Shown here: one piece after another, positions 1 through 9,730 of the stretch
Layout of the letters: each line of letters starts with the position of its first letter
Position numbering within the stretch: the stretch's first letter is position 1
DNA from: JAJPKK01 sp963800215
GTDB taxonomy: Bacteria > Pseudomonadota > Alphaproteobacteria > Rhizobiales > Xanthobacteraceae
DNA length: 64,000 nucleotides
Direction of reading: 5' to 3'
Assembly: GCA_963800215.1 (NCBI GenBank)
Contig: CAWCZY010000018.1
Span: forward strand, 1-64,000
Notes under the pieces: model-generated
Told to the model about the DNA's origin: nothing
Databases searched by the model: none
What the model saw: the letters and a program-made list of their open reading frames with translations, nothing else
Made by a program: the position numbers and the translations under genes

Positions 1-30
1 TCCCAATCATCTAATCGGCAACCCAGGCGA

Positions 31-1020
31 TCAGTCGATCTTCACCCCAAGCGCCAGGACGATCGGCGTCCAATGAGCAATGTCGCCTTCGAGCGTAAGT
101 CGGAACTTTGCGGGGCTCGAATCGAGATCGGGCTCGAAACCCGACTTGATCAACGTCTGTTGAAACGCCGGTTCCGCCAGGGCTGCGTGCGTGGCGCGCG
201 CGATCTGCTCGATGATCTCCTTCGGTGTGCCCGCCGGAGCGAGCAGCCCAAGGGAGTTTCTCGCGGTCAGGCCGGGGAGCCCCGCTTCTGCGGCCGTCGG
301 AAGCTCAGGCGCAGCGATGAGGCGCGCCGGGCTGGTCACGGCCAGAACCCGCATCTTGCCAGCGCGATGAAGTTCGATCACCTGCCCAGTCACGGCCACT
401 ACGGCCATCGGTATCTGTCCGCTGATCAGGTCGGCGATCGCCGGCACCGCGCCGCGATAGGGTACCTGGACGATCTCAGGGGTTCCGGTCAGGGATTTGA
501 ACAATTCGCCGGCCAGATGATTCAGCGAGCCGATGCCGGCGTGGCCAAAGGACAGCTTGCCCGGATTGGCCTTGGCATAAGCGACCAACTCCTGCAGCGT
601 CTTCGCCGGCACCGAAGGATGGACAGCGATGCCGAGCGAGTTGACCGCCACGTTCGCGATAGGATCGAGGTCGTTGACCGGGTCATACAGCGGCCTGCTC
701 TTGAGCAGGGCCTCGTTGACGTGAGGCAACGTTCCACCCAAGAGAATGGCATAGCCGTCCGGGCGAGCGTGAGCGACTTGAGCAGCGCCCAGCGAACTGC
801 CGCCGCCACCGATATTTTCGACGATCACCACGCCCAGCAGCGGTTTCAGTTTATCCGCCAATGGACGCGCGAGGGTGTCGAACCCACCGCCGGGTGGAAA
901 AGGAACGACGAGTCGAATCGGCCGCGTCGGATAGCCTTGCGCCCTCGCGATGCGCGATACGGCCGGCGACGCGGCAGCACCCGCTGCCAAATGCAAAAAT
1001 TGGCGACGTGGAAGTTTCAT
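31..1020 (-). CDS. Bug-family tripartite tricarboxylate transporter (TTT) substrate-binding protein
   Basis: Periplasmic solute-binding protein of about 329 residues that would capture a small carboxylate. The first 28 residues form a Tat-like signal (RR at 5-6, then FLHLAAG, ending ARAQ). The mature chain opens with the family hallmark YPTRPIRLVVPFPPGGG and later has the GSLNHLAGELFK stretch typical of Bug proteins. I chose the ATG at 1018-1020 because it precedes the signal peptide and has an AGGAG ribosome site nine bases upstream; a longer in-frame extension lacks these. No tctA/tctB membrane genes are nearby, so it is an orphan receptor, as is common in these bacteria. Ligand unknown. 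The signal peptide is very like that of the second receptor at 41461-42438. Family call sure, substrate not. Confidence 0.93.
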   Translation of the reverse strand: MKLPRRQFLHLAAGAAASPAVSRIARAQGYPTRPIRLVVPFPPGGGFDTLARPLADKLKPLLGVVIVENIGGGGSSLGAAQVAHARPDGYAILLGGTLPHVNEALLKSRPLYDPVNDLDPIANVAVNSLGIAVHPSVPAKTLQELVAYAKANPGKLSFGHAGIGSLNHLAGELFKSLTGTPEIVQVPYRGAVPAIADLISGQIPMAVVAVTGQVIELHRAGKMRVLAVTSPARLIAAPELPTAAEAGLPGLTARNSLGLLAPAGTPKEIIEQIARATHAALAEPAFQQTLIKSGFEPDLDSSPAKFRLTLEGDIAHWTPIVLALGVKID

Positions 1021-1171
1021 AGGGTGCTCCTGACGACACGGGATAGCGCAAGCGAAGATCGCACGCGCCGACCAAGTGTCAGTTTTCGGATGTTTGCCGG
1101 CCGGAGCAGCCGCAACGCAAAGCGGTCCGACGGGCCAGGGCGCGCGCGCATTAAGCTTCGGGAGGGCCATC

Positions 1172-1519
1172 ATGTCGTTCCTCGAAAGCTTGAAGCGGGC
1201 GGAGGTGGGCGCTCGCGCCCGTGACGGCGACCCCTGGCGTCTGCCGCTCGGACGATTGCGTGGCCAAGTTGGTGACGATGGTGTAGAGCGCATTACTACT
1301 CAGCGGGTGCTGGATATTCTCGAAGTCCCGCAGCGCGCCCGACGTTCCGGGAACTACCGGCGACTTGCGAAGCTGATGGCCCAGCTCGGCCGGACCGCGG
1401 TGCGGGTACGCGGGGTTACTCGCAGCGGTTATCTGGAGCAGGTCCGGGGGTTCGCTCGTGAGGGGCACCGTTCCACCCTATCGGGTCGAGATCGCGCGCC
1501 TGCGGCTCTGAATAGCTAG
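1172..1519 (+). CDS. Conserved hypothetical protein, 115 aa
   Basis: Small basic protein starting MSFLESLKRAE. The start at 1172 is supported by a GGGAGGG ribosome site just upstream. The core (about residues 35-90) reads ERITTQRVLDILEVPQ, then LAKLMAQLG and VRGVTRSGYLEQVRGFAR, a pattern I associate with short hypothetical proteins in Bradyrhizobium relatives, where it looks like a small winged-helix or DNA-associated module. I cannot assign a function. It is divergently arranged to the Bug receptor, with about 150 bp between the two starts. Codon use matches its neighbours. The antisense frame here shows no protein-like pattern. Confidence 0.62.
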   Translation: MSFLESLKRAEVGARARDGDPWRLPLGRLRGQVGDDGVERITTQRVLDILEVPQRARRSGNYRRLAKLMAQLGRTAVRVRGVTRSGYLEQVRGFAREGHRSTLSGRDRAPAALNS

Positions 1520-1560
1520 CGATGCAACCATATCTCTTTGAAGCTATCGTGCCGAGTCAA

Positions 1561-2565
1561 TCATTCTTTCACCTCGTCGGCGCGCAGGAGCAATGTGTCC
1601 GGGATCGTGAGGCCGATGGCTTTGGCGGTCTTGAGATTGATGACCAGCCTGAACTTGCTTGGATACTGGACCGGTAGCTCACTCGGCTTCGCGCCCCGCA
1701 GGATGCGGTCGATATAGGACGCAGCGCCTCGAGCCAGATCGTCACTGTCTGCCGCGTAGGACATGAGGACGCCCTCCTCCTCCTCCTCCTCCTCCTCGCC
1801 GCTCTGAAAGATCAGCGGCAGACGGTGCTGCAGCGCGAGCCGCCGGATCGCTGTGAAATCGCTGGCGCCGGGGGCCACCCCCGGTATGATCAGGCCACCG
1901 TTCGGCTCAGCCGCGAATGTTTCAATCGCGCGCTCGATTTCGCTGCCATTGTCGGACCGGCGTTCTGATTACCGTCACGGCGAGTTGGATCGCTGCCGCG
2001 TCAATCGAGGCAAGAAATCCTCCGAGCGACGTTTGAGGGTTGAAGACGATGGCGACCCTGGCGACGCGGGGCGCGGCCTCCTTGAGCAGCTCTAGCCACT
2101 TGCCGCCAAGCGAATTGTATGCATTCGCGAAGCCGGTCGTATTGCCCTCTGGCCGTGCGACGTGCGCACCAAACCGTTTTCGACCGGGTCCCCACCGCCC
2201 ACGAAGACAATCGGAATGGCCTGAGTTCGCCGTTGAATTTCCCTGGTTGCAGTCCCGGTACGGGCAAAAATCACGTCGGGAGCGGAGCTGACCACCTCCT
2301 CAGCGTACGCGGCTAGACGGATAGGATCGTCAGCGATGTGAAGGTCAATTCGCAGGTTGCGACCTTCGATCCAGCCTAGCCTTTGGAGTGCCTCACGCAA
2401 TGTGGCCACTCGGCCCTGAGTGACTGGATCGCTTTCGGATGCGAGAATGAGCGCCGCGACCCGTCGAACCCGGCCGGGCTGTTGTGCGTATGCGGCGCGC
2501 GGCCATGCCACCGCCCCGCCACCGAGAAACGTGATGAAATCGCGCCGTCTAATGGTGATCGCCAT
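1561..2565 (-). pseudogene. Broken ABC-type substrate-binding protein (PF04392 family)
   Basis: Remains of a periplasmic ABC substrate-binding protein. The N-terminal part (2565 down to about 2150) has a Tat-like start (MAITIRRRDFITFLGGG), then RVRRVAALILASESDP, LREALQRLGWIEGRNLRID and AIPIVFVGGGDPVENGLV, all typical of this family. The middle reappears in another frame (WLELLKEAAPRVARVAIVFNPQ), and the last 105 residues (PNGGLIIPGVAPG to INLKTAKAIGLTIPDTLLLRADEV) in a third. At least two frame changes lie near 1960 and 2080-2150. The loop just before the GVLMSY segment is replaced by eight glutamates encoded by a triplet repeat. It could be a true pseudogene or a gene damaged by sequencing indels; the extra glutamate tract makes decay or slippage plausible. 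Confidence 0.75.
1773..1796. repeat. Trinucleotide microsatellite (CCT)8
   Basis: Eight perfect CCT units, read as eight GAG (Glu) codons on the minus strand inside the PF04392 pseudogene. Relatives of this protein normally have a short glycine/alanine stretch before the GVLMSY motif, so the run is an in-frame expansion. Triplet slippage is the likely origin. Confidence 0.9.
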
Positions 2566-2921
2566 TCGACCCTCCGGTGCGCCACCGTTTTTCCTCGCGA
2601 TGAGAGACACCATAGCACGTTTGGGCACTCCAGGTCGCAAGGGGCACCAAAGCAATTGTTCGAATTCCTAGCACGGGAGTGACGGCTTCGGGGCAGACAT
2701 AGACCACTCGGCATGTGGCAACGGCGGCGGCTTTTCCCGAAACCAGCCATCGGGCATACGCATAGGAGCCTCCGGCCCCGCTATGGGGTGATGATTTCAG
2801 GCGCAGCCGCGATCGCGACCAGGAAGGTCGCGCCGGCGCCACGCAAGCGGTGAGTGCGGCGCATGTTAGCCCATGCGTTAGCCCGGCCGTTTTTTCGAGG
2901 GCCTGATTTTCGGCTAAATGC
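2566..2921. other. Intergenic stretch with no recognisable gene
   Basis: About 355 bp between the broken binding protein and tRNA-Pro. The open frames here are short, overlapping and without family resemblance. A short T-rich stretch at about 2890-2895 lies downstream of the tRNA on the minus strand, but I see no convincing terminator stem. Confidence 0.5.
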
Positions 2922-2999
2922 TGGTCGGAGCGCCGAGATTTGAACTCGGGACCCCCAGTCCCCCAGACTGGTGCGCTAACCGGGCTGCGCTACGCTCCG
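2922..2999 (-). tRNA. tRNA-Pro (GGG anticodon)
   Basis: Read on the minus strand, a seven-base acceptor stem (CGGAGCG with CGCTCCG) encloses a D arm, an anticodon arm with stem CCAGT/ACTGG and loop CTGGGGG (anticodon GGG), and a T arm with GTTCAAATC. The discriminator base is A and the CCA tail is encoded at 2922-2924. The cloverleaf is complete. The transcript start predicted from the promoter at 3011-3039 falls only a few bases before the mature 5' end. Confidence 0.96.
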
Positions 3000-3010
3000 A
3001 ACGGCGGCGG

Positions 3011-3039
3011 ACTATAGTGACTGGAGGTGGGCGACGCAA
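3011..3039 (-). promoter_or_regulatory. Promoter of tRNA-Pro
   Basis: On the minus strand, TTGCGT (-35, 3034-3039) and TATAGT (-10, 3011-3016) are separated by exactly 17 bp and lie 12 bp before the 5' end of the tRNA. Spacing and position fit a housekeeping sigma-70-type promoter. Confidence 0.7.
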
Positions 3040-3042
3040 CCG

Positions 3043-3073
3043 ATTGCTGCCGACACCAATTGCTGCCGACACC
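3043..3073. repeat. Tandem direct repeat upstream of tRNA-Pro
   Basis: Two copies of ATTGCTGCCGACACC separated by one A, followed by the start of a third copy. They lie just upstream of the tRNA promoter. Function unknown. Confidence 0.75.
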
Positions 3074-3103
3074 GATTGCGGGCGTTGCGTCCGAACGACG
3101 TCG

Positions 3104-4322
3104 TCACGCCGGATGAGATCGTGCGCCCGATGCGACCGGGCTGCTCGCCGGGCTTGCAGCCCGGCTCCCCCGCGCGCGGCGGCGCATGACGGCGGCGATG
3201 ACGAGGCCCCACAACACGCCCATGATCAGGAAATAGTGCCGCCAGTGCTGGACGTCGATGACATAGCTTTCGCCGGTTTCGGCAACGAAGGTGGCGTAGA
3301 GCGCGATATAGGCGGGTCGCCACGGCGTGCGTACGAACACGTAGCGCAGCCCGATCGCGAGCGTCACCAGGATGAGGGCGATATAGGCGGCGCCGCTGAG
3401 CCAGCCGCCGGCCATGAAGGAATCCAGGAACGAGTTGTGGGGGTCCTCGGGGAAATATTTCGAGAACTGCAGCGGGCCGATGCCGAACGGCTGGTCGAGC
3501 GCCAGGAGGGCGCCGAGGATGTGGCGGCCGAACCGGCCGAACCGGCCGGAATCGTAGTCTCTGGACCAGGCTCGCGCGCTCCTCGAAAGAGGCGGCGACC
3601 TGGGGGATCGACAGGATGACGACGATCATCGCGCCGAGGGCGACGGTGCCGAGCGCGGTGATCGCGATGATGCGGCGGCGCTCCCGGCCCGAGCCGCTGG
3701 TGACGATAGGTCAGCGCCAGCATCAAGGCGGCCGCGGCGGCGAATGCGCCCCAGGCGCCGCGGGAAAACGCCAGCAGCAGCTCGATCGCCATGCACCGCC
3801 GTCATCGCCCCGCCGACCAGGAAATCGCGCAGCCGCCCGGTCATGGTCCGCTGCAAGGCGAGCAGGCACGGCAGCACCAGGAAGGCGCCGAGCACATTGG
3901 GATCCTTGAAGGTCGAACGCGAGCGGCTGGCGAACAGGAAGGGGTCGGAATCGGGCAGCAGGTGGAAATAGGTGACGATGCCGAATACGGCGGCCACCAC
4001 CGCGATCGCAACATATCCTTTCAGCAGCATGTCGAGCCGCCGTTCGGTGTCCTCGACCAGCGCCATCGCGAAGAACAGCGTCGTCACCGACATGAAGCAG
4101 GACACCGCCGTCCACGTCACGGTGTCTTCCTCGGTGAGCCACCGGCACCACCCCGATCAGGTAGCCGACATTGTACGCGATGAGCAGGAACAGCAGCGGC
4201 AGATGCGCCGGGCGCAGCGTCAGGCCGGTCGCCGCGAACACCACCATGGCGAGGACGACGACGAATTCATAGGGCGCCGGCTCGATCACCACGATGCCGC
4301 CGGAAGCGCCGATGAGCCACAT
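3104..4322 (-). CDS. O-antigen ligase / polysaccharide polymerase family membrane protein (frameshifted)
   Basis: Polytopic inner-membrane protein of about 400 residues that would join or polymerise surface polysaccharide repeats. Several hydrophobic segments are followed by the RSTFKDPNVLGAFLVLPCLL signature of the PF04932 family and, further on, the GIGP...EDPHNSFLDSFMAGGW segment. The protein is spread over at least four frames, with changes near 4138, 3795, 3705 and 3555; joining them gives a continuous family-like sequence, so single-base indels are the problem. It follows the sugar transferase by about 70 bp and belongs to the same exopolysaccharide cluster. Whether it acts as Wzy polymerase or WaaL ligase cannot be told. 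Confidence 0.72.
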
Positions 4323-4395
4323 CAGGCCGTGTTGGAGCCGCGTGACGTTGCGGCCCGGGCGAGCGTCGGCGCGGCGGAGCGGAGGGCGAGCGAGG

Positions 4396-5904
4396 TCAAT
4401 AGGCGTTCTCGGAGTGCAGCAGCGCGAACGGCGTCCGCATCAGGATGTAGAGATCGAATCAGCAGCGACCAGTTCTCGATGTAATAGAGGTCGTGCTCGA
4501 CGCGGTTCTGCAGCTTCTCCGGCGTGTCGAGCTCGCCGCGCCAGCCGTTGATCTGGGCCCAGCCGGTCAAGCCGGGGCGCACGCGATGGCGGGCGAAATA
4601 GCTGTCGACCACTTCCTCCCACAGCCGGTTCGCGGTCGGCGCCTCGACCGCATGGGGGCGCGGGCCGACCAGCGACAGCTCGCCGCGCAGCACGTTGAAG
4701 AGCTGCGGCAATTCGTCGATCGACGTCTTGCGGATGAAGCGGCCGACGCGGGTGACCCGGGAGTTGCCCTTGGTCACGACGCGCCGCGCATTGGGGTCGG
4801 CATGCTCATGATAGAGCGAGCGGAACTTGAAGATCTCGATCACCTCGTTGTTGAAGCCGAGGCGGCGCTGGCGGAAGAACACCGGGCCGGGGCTGTCCAG
4901 CTTGACGGCGATCGCGGTGGCGAGCATCACCGGCGCGAGCAAGATCAGGATCAGCAGTCCGGCCACGCGGTCGAACAGCGTCTTCATCACCATGTTCCAG
5001 TCGGCGATCGGCTTGTCGAAAATGTCGAGCACCGGGACGTTGCCGATATAGGAATAGGCGCGCGGTCGGAACCGCAGCCGGTTCATGTGGGCGGCGAGCC
5101 GCACGTCGACCGGCAGCACCCACAGCTTGCGCACCATCTGCAGCACCCGTTCCTCCGCCGTCAGCGGTAGCGACACCAGCACGAGATCGACCCGGGTGAG
5201 GCGGGTGAATTGGACGAGATCCTCGACGGTTCCGAGCTTGGGAATGCCGGCGACGACCGCCGGCGAGCGCTCGCCGCCGCGATCGTCGAACACCCCGCAG
5301 ATCCGCACGTCGGAATCCGCTTCGCTCTCCAGGGCGCGGACCAGGGATTCGCCCTCCCGCCCGCCGCCGACGATGACGACGCGGCGGACCAGGCGGCCTT
5401 CGCGCGCCCATTGCCGAACCATCGCGGTCAGCGCCAGGCGGCCGAGCAGCAGGCCGACCAAGCCCACGCTGAACCAGGTCGCCACCCAGACGCGGGAAAA
5501 CACGGCGTCGAACTTGCCGAAAAAGGAAATCGCGAAGGCCACCAGAAACACCAGCGTCCACGCCAGGGCGAGCCGGGTCAGCTGATGGATATGGGAGCGG
5601 AACGCGGGGATGCTGTAGATCTCGAAGGCCTGGAAAGCGAGCACCGCGGCGCCGGAGATCAGCAGGATAGCGGCGGCATAGAATCTAGCGTCGCCCCGTC
5701 ATAGGGGTAGACGTAGGCGGTATAGGTCAGCGCTCCGATGGCCGCCGCGCCGAGGAATTCGGCGAGCCGGACGAGGCCGATCAGGACAACCGGCGAAATC
5801 GCGTTCGCGACCGGTTCGGCGGCGATCGCGCGGGCGATCGCGCTGAGTTCCCGCGGCGGGGCAGGGGCCTCCGTCGCGTTTGTTTTCATGCCGACGAAGT
5901 TCAT
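4396..5904 (-). CDS. Undecaprenyl-phosphate sugar phosphotransferase, WcaJ/ExoY type (frameshifted)
   Basis: Priming enzyme that loads the first sugar phosphate onto undecaprenyl phosphate for exopolysaccharide assembly. N-terminal membrane helices and a CoA-binding-like domain (VVIVGGGREGESLVRALE) precede the catalytic domain: SPGPVFFRQRRLGFNN, FKFRSLYHEHADPNA, RRTSIDELPQLFNVLRGELS-type motif, VGPRPHA and VRPGLTGWAQINGWRGELDT. Two single-base errors break it. A base is missing near 5683 after the first 70 or so residues, and an extra base near 4458 hides the normal end (SLLFDLYILMRTPFALLHSE). Correcting both gives a full-length protein of about 500 residues. Start placed at 5904; 5889 and 5919 are alternatives. 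Neighbours are the polymerase/ligase and a GT4. Confidence 0.85.
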
Positions 5905-5981
5905 GGTCTCAATTCCCACTCGATGAGTCAGCGGGCTGACTTGTCCCGGCGTCTGGGAACCAGGTACCGGGGGTCAGGCCA

Positions 5982-7139
5982 CTATGCGGCGTCTGCGTAC
6001 TTGCTCTCCAGCATCAGGCGATACAGCGCCTCCACCTTGTTCTGCATGGTGGAGATATTGAACCGTGGGTGCAGCCAGGCCCTGCGGGCGGCGGCCTCGG
6101 CGTCGGTGCGCCGGGGATCGGCGAGAGCCGCGTCGATGCCGGCGGCGAGGGCCACCGCATCGCCCGGCGGAACCAGCGCGCCCGCGGCCGGGCCGAAGAT
6201 TTCCGGGATGCCGCCGACATCGGTCGCGATGATCGGCATGCCCGCGGCGATGGCTTCCAGCACGACGTACGGCATCGATTCCGCACGCGACGGCACGACG
6301 ATCATGCGGGCGGTCGCAAACGCCTCGCGGGCCGGCATCGGTTCGCTGAAGGCGACGCGGTCGGCGATGCCCAGGCTGTGGGAAAGGGATTCATAGCGAC
6401 CGGGCTCCTCGGCCTGTCCGACCACATGGGCGGTGAGCTTGCGGCCGTTTACCGCTTCGAGCCGGGCGATGGATTCCAGGAATACGTCGACACCCTTGAG
6501 ATCGCGCAGCATGCCGAGAAACAAGAGGTCGCGGGCGTCGTTCTTCGGGGTGACGGGAACGTACTCCTCTTCGCGCAATCCGTTGCGGATGACGGCGGCG
6601 CGGCAGCGCGGTATCCCGATCTTCTCGCGATAGACCTCGGCTTCATAGGCGCTGACATGGATGAGAGCGTCGGTCACCCGCTCCAGCATGCGCTCGATGC
6701 GAAAATAGAACATGCCTTCGAGCGAGCTTTCATCGTAATGCAGGCTGCCGCCATGGGGTGCGTAGATGGTGGCGATCGGCCGCCGCCGCCCGAGCCACGC
6801 CGCGATCAGACGGCCATAGGCGCCGCCCTTGGCGCCGTGGCAGTGCAGGACGTCGGGGGTGATCTTGCCGAGATGTTCCAGCACGCGCCGGACCGCCACG
6901 AAGTCGCTGAGCGAAACGCTGCGGCGCATCGGGAAGCGGGTGGCGCCGAGGGCGAGCCTGGACCCGATGGAGGCGATGACCTCGTCTTCGAAACGGCCGC
7001 CGGTCAGGGAGTTGCAGATGATGCCGACTTCGTGGCCGGCCTTGGTCTGGGCGTCGACGAGATCGACGATATGCCGAAAGATGCCGCCGATCGGGGAACG
7101 AACGACGTGGACAATCTTCAGCCGATTCGGCCTGTCCAT
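5982..7139 (-). CDS. Glycosyltransferase family 4
   Basis: Cytoplasmic GT-B glycosyltransferase of 385 residues that would add a sugar to the lipid-linked exopolysaccharide repeat. N-terminal domain begins LKIVHVVRSPIGGIFRHI; the C-terminal GT1-type domain has LLFLGMLRDLKGVDVFLE, the E-x7-E motif in RAESMPYVVLEA, and GMPIIATDVGGIPE. The ATG at 7137-7139 is preferred over an upstream in-frame start because of an AGGA site eight bases before it and because the conserved protein begins here. It is transcribed away from the chain-length gene at 7397, with about 257 bp of shared upstream DNA rich in GTTAAC and TTAACG motifs. Acceptor and donor unknown. Confidence 0.92.
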   Translation of the reverse strand: MDRPNRLKIVHVVRSPIGGIFRHIVDLVDAQTKAGHEVGIICNSLTGGRFEDEVIASIGSRLALGATRFPMRRSVSLSDFVAVRRVLEHLGKITPDVLHCHGAKGGAYGRLIAAWLGRRRPIATIYAPHGGSLHYDESSLEGMFYFRIERMLERVTDALIHVSAYEAEVYREKIGIPRCRAAVIRNGLREEEYVPVTPKNDARDLLFLGMLRDLKGVDVFLESIARLEAVNGRKLTAHVVGQAEEPGRYESLSHSLGIADRVAFSEPMPAREAFATARMIVVPSRAESMPYVVLEAIAAGMPIIATDVGGIPEIFGPAAGALVPPGDAVALAAGIDAALADPRRTDAEAAARRAWLHPRFNISTMQNKVEALYRLMLESKYADAA

Positions 7140-7396
7140 GAAAAATCCTGCCGGTGTCTCGTGGTCGCGCGTGATGCCGGGGATATAGAGAACCCGCGAC
7201 GCCAACGTGCCTGAAATGCCGAGAATAATGGATTATTGTGCAATACAGCGTTAACGCGCATGTGGGCGGGGCGTTCGCATTCAGTCAGGGTTAACCGGCT
7301 GGCAACCATAATCGTCGCAAATTAACGATCGGCGGCGCGTGGCGCACCGGGGGTGACGCATAACGCGCCGAGAACGTCCGGCTTGGAGTTGCGACG

Positions 7397-9541
7397 ATGG
7401 CGAGAATGACAGCCGAACTGGCGGCAGAGGACGGCGACATCGATTTGCGGTCGTTGGGGCTCGCGCTGTGGCGGCGCAAATCCTGGATCCTGTGGCCGAC
7501 CTTGGTGGTTGCCATGGTATCGGCTATCGGCGTCAACATGATCACGCCGCGCTACAAGTCTGAGGCCCGTATTCTCTATGACGGGCGGGAAAACGTCTTT
7601 CTGCGCCCGGACGCGGACAAATCGGTGAATGCCGACAGCCCCGCGGCCGATCCGGAAACCCTGACCAGCCAGGTCCAGATCGTGCTGTCGCGGCAGCTGG
7701 CGCTGGAGGTGATCGGGCAGCTCAAGCTCAATGATCTGCCGGAATTCGACCCGGTCTTGCGCGGTACCTCCGTCTTCCGCCACATCATGGCGCTGCTCGG
7801 GATTTCCCGCGACCTCATGGCGATGACGCCGGAGGAGAGGGTGCTGGAATCCTGGTACGACCGACTGACCGCCTATCCGGTCGACAAGTCCCGGGTCATC
7901 GTGATCGAGTTTCAATCCTTTGACCCGAAGCTGGCGGCGAAAATCACCAATGCCATCGCCAACTCCTACCTGCGCATGGAGCAGGAGGTTCGGCAGGAAC
8001 AGACCCGCGGCGCCAACCGGTGGCTGGCGGGCGAGATCGAAAGGCTGCGCGGCAAGGTTGCCGATGCGGAGGCCAAGGCCGAGGAGTTCCGCTCGTATAC
8101 CAATCTGCTGGTCGGCACCAACAACACGACCCTCAACAACCAGCAGCTCGGCGAGATCAACTCGCAGGTCGCCGCCGCGCGAGGCCAGCGGGCGGACTCC
8201 GAGACCAGGGCGAAGATCATCCGCGACATGCTGCGCAAGGGCGAATCGATCGAGGCCTCCGACATCGTCAATTCCGAGCTGGTCCGCCGCCTGTCCGAGC
8301 AGCGGGGGACGCTGCGCGCCCAACTCGCCGAACAATCCACCCAGCTCCTGGACGGGCATCCCCGCATCAAGGAGCTCAAGGCGCAGATCTCCGATCTCGA
8401 CAAGCAGATCAGGGCGGAAGCGGAGAAGCTGGTACGCACGCTCGAAAACGAGGCGCGCATCGCCGGCGCGCGGGTCGACGCTTCAAGCGCCAATCTCGAC
8501 ATGGCCAAGAAGCAGGCCGCCTCCACCAGCGAGCAGGACATCCAGCTGCGCGCGCTCGAACGCGAGGCGAAGGCGCAGCGCGACCTCCTCGAATCCTATC
8601 TCGCCAAATACCGCGAGACGACGGCACGGGAGACCATCGGCAGCGCCCCGCCCGACGCCAAGGTCATTTCCGCCGCGATCGCGTCCAATACGCCCTATTT
8701 TCCGAAAAAACTGCCGATCGTCGCGGTGGCGAGCCTGATCACGCTCATCCTGAGCGCGGGCCTGGTGACGACCGGCGAGTTGCTGCGCGCGAGCGCCGGG
8801 TGGCCGGTTCCGGCGGACGGCGAAAGATTCGAACCGACGGTTGATCTCGCCGCAAGGACCAGGGCGGCCCTGGCGGGCGGCAGCGACGGCAGTCATGCCA
8901 CCGCATTCGACCAGGGCGATGCCAGCCATTCCGCGCCGGGGGTGCCGCTCGGCAGCGTCGACGACATCGCGCAACGCCTGCGCGACAATGCCGCTCTGGG
9001 GCGCGGCGTGACGGTGATCGCAGCGACCGCCGGCACGCCGACCACGGTGCCGGCACTGAGGCTCGCCCGGGCGCTCGCGGACGATGCCAAGGTGGTGCTG
9101 GTCGGCCTCGTTCCCGACGCTGCCGCGACCGCTGCGATGGGACTGGAATCGACTGCGGTGGGCCTTGCGGATGTCGTCTCCGGCGCCGCGTCATTCGGTC
9201 AGGTCATCCGCCGGGACAAGCAGTCGCGGGTTCATCTCGTCGCGTTCGGACGGCCCGATCTCGGGATCGATACGATCCTCAATTCGCGACGCTTCCTGAC
9301 CATGATCGAGGCGCTCGCCAAGGCCTATGACCACGTCGTCATCGATGCTGGCGACCTCGGGAGCGCAAGCCTTCGCCTCGCCACGATTGCACCGCGCGGC
9401 GTCCTGATCGCCTCGCCGGATGCACAGCGCGAAGCCGCATCGGCATGCCGCATTCTGGCGGGCGCGGGCTTTGCGGACGTTGCGGTGATGACGCCGGACT
9501 CGGAAGCGACGGGACAACCGCACGATCTCGCGGCGGCGTGA
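7397..9541 (+). CDS. Exopolysaccharide chain-length / export protein, GumC-Wzc type with degenerate kinase domain
   Basis: Inner-membrane polysaccharide co-polymerase, 714 residues. Order: Wzz domain (about 17-110) with a first membrane helix near residues 35-53; long periplasmic coiled-coil region (about 200-420); PNAP-like stretch and second helix near 435-457; cytoplasmic BY-kinase-like domain (about 540-710). In that domain the P-loop position reads AATAGTPTTVP, without the GK(S/T) needed for ATP, and no C-terminal tyrosine cluster is present; the KVVLVGLVPD and HVVIDAGDL strands remain. The protein probably controls chain length but should not autophosphorylate. ATG at 7397 has GGAG about ten bases upstream. 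It is divergent from the GT4 and part of the exopolysaccharide locus. Confidence 0.9.
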   Translation: MARMTAELAAEDGDIDLRSLGLALWRRKSWILWPTLVVAMVSAIGVNMITPRYKSEARILYDGRENVFLRPDADKSVNADSPAADPETLTSQVQIVLSRQLALEVIGQLKLNDLPEFDPVLRGTSVFRHIMALLGISRDLMAMTPEERVLESWYDRLTAYPVDKSRVIVIEFQSFDPKLAAKITNAIANSYLRMEQEVRQEQTRGANRWLAGEIERLRGKVADAEAKAEEFRSYTNLLVGTNNTTLNNQQLGEINSQVAAARGQRADSETRAKIIRDMLRKGESIEASDIVNSELVRRLSEQRGTLRAQLAEQSTQLLDGHPRIKELKAQISDLDKQIRAEAEKLVRTLENEARIAGARVDASSANLDMAKKQAASTSEQDIQLRALEREAKAQRDLLESYLAKYRETTARETIGSAPPDAKVISAAIASNTPYFPKKLPIVAVASLITLILSAGLVTTGELLRASAGWPVPADGERFEPTVDLAARTRAALAGGSDGSHATAFDQGDASHSAPGVPLGSVDDIAQRLRDNAALGRGVTVIAATAGTPTTVPALRLARALADDAKVVLVGLVPDAAATAAMGLESTAVGLADVVSGAASFGQVIRRDKQSRVHLVAFGRPDLGIDTILNSRRFLTMIEALAKAYDHVVIDAGDLGSASLRLATIAPRGVLIASPDAQREAASACRILAGAGFADVAVMTPDSEATGQPHDLAAA

Positions 9542-9574
9542 TCGGGTGGAGTTCCCCGATCTCGAGTTCGGTGC

Positions 9575-9730
9575 TCACCCGCTGGCGCGACGATAGTCCA
9601 CGTTGTTGGCCACCTCTTCATAGATAGCCGCCGATTCGAACAGATCTTCCTTGACGGCGGGATCGTCCGCCGCTTCGGCGAGCCGCCGATATTCTGCCGC
9701 TTGTTCCCGAAGATAGTCAGAGTAGTGCAT
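9575..9730 (-). CDS. Small conserved hypothetical protein, 51 aa
   Basis: Short frame with a near-perfect AAGGAGG ribosome site just ahead of its ATG. The product starts MHYSDYLREQAAEYRRLAE and continues with DDPAVKEDLFESAAIYEEVANN, a charged, helical pattern like small hypothetical proteins frequent in Bradyrhizobium relatives. No cysteines, no membrane segment. It converges on the chain-length gene, ending 34 bp from it. Function unknown; the ribosome site and typical composition make it a real gene. Confidence 0.66.
   Translation of the reverse strand: MHYSDYLREQAAEYRRLAEAADDPAVKEDLFESAAIYEEVANNVDYRRASG

Noticed and set aside
2918..3619. Plus-strand frame of 233 codons across tRNA-Pro and the O-antigen ligase gene
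   Set aside because: It reads through the tRNA and is antisense to the ligase; composition is shadow-like.
9540..9561. Inverted repeat GATCGGG/CCCGATC after the chain-length gene as a terminator
   Set aside because: No T-run on either strand; too weak to call.
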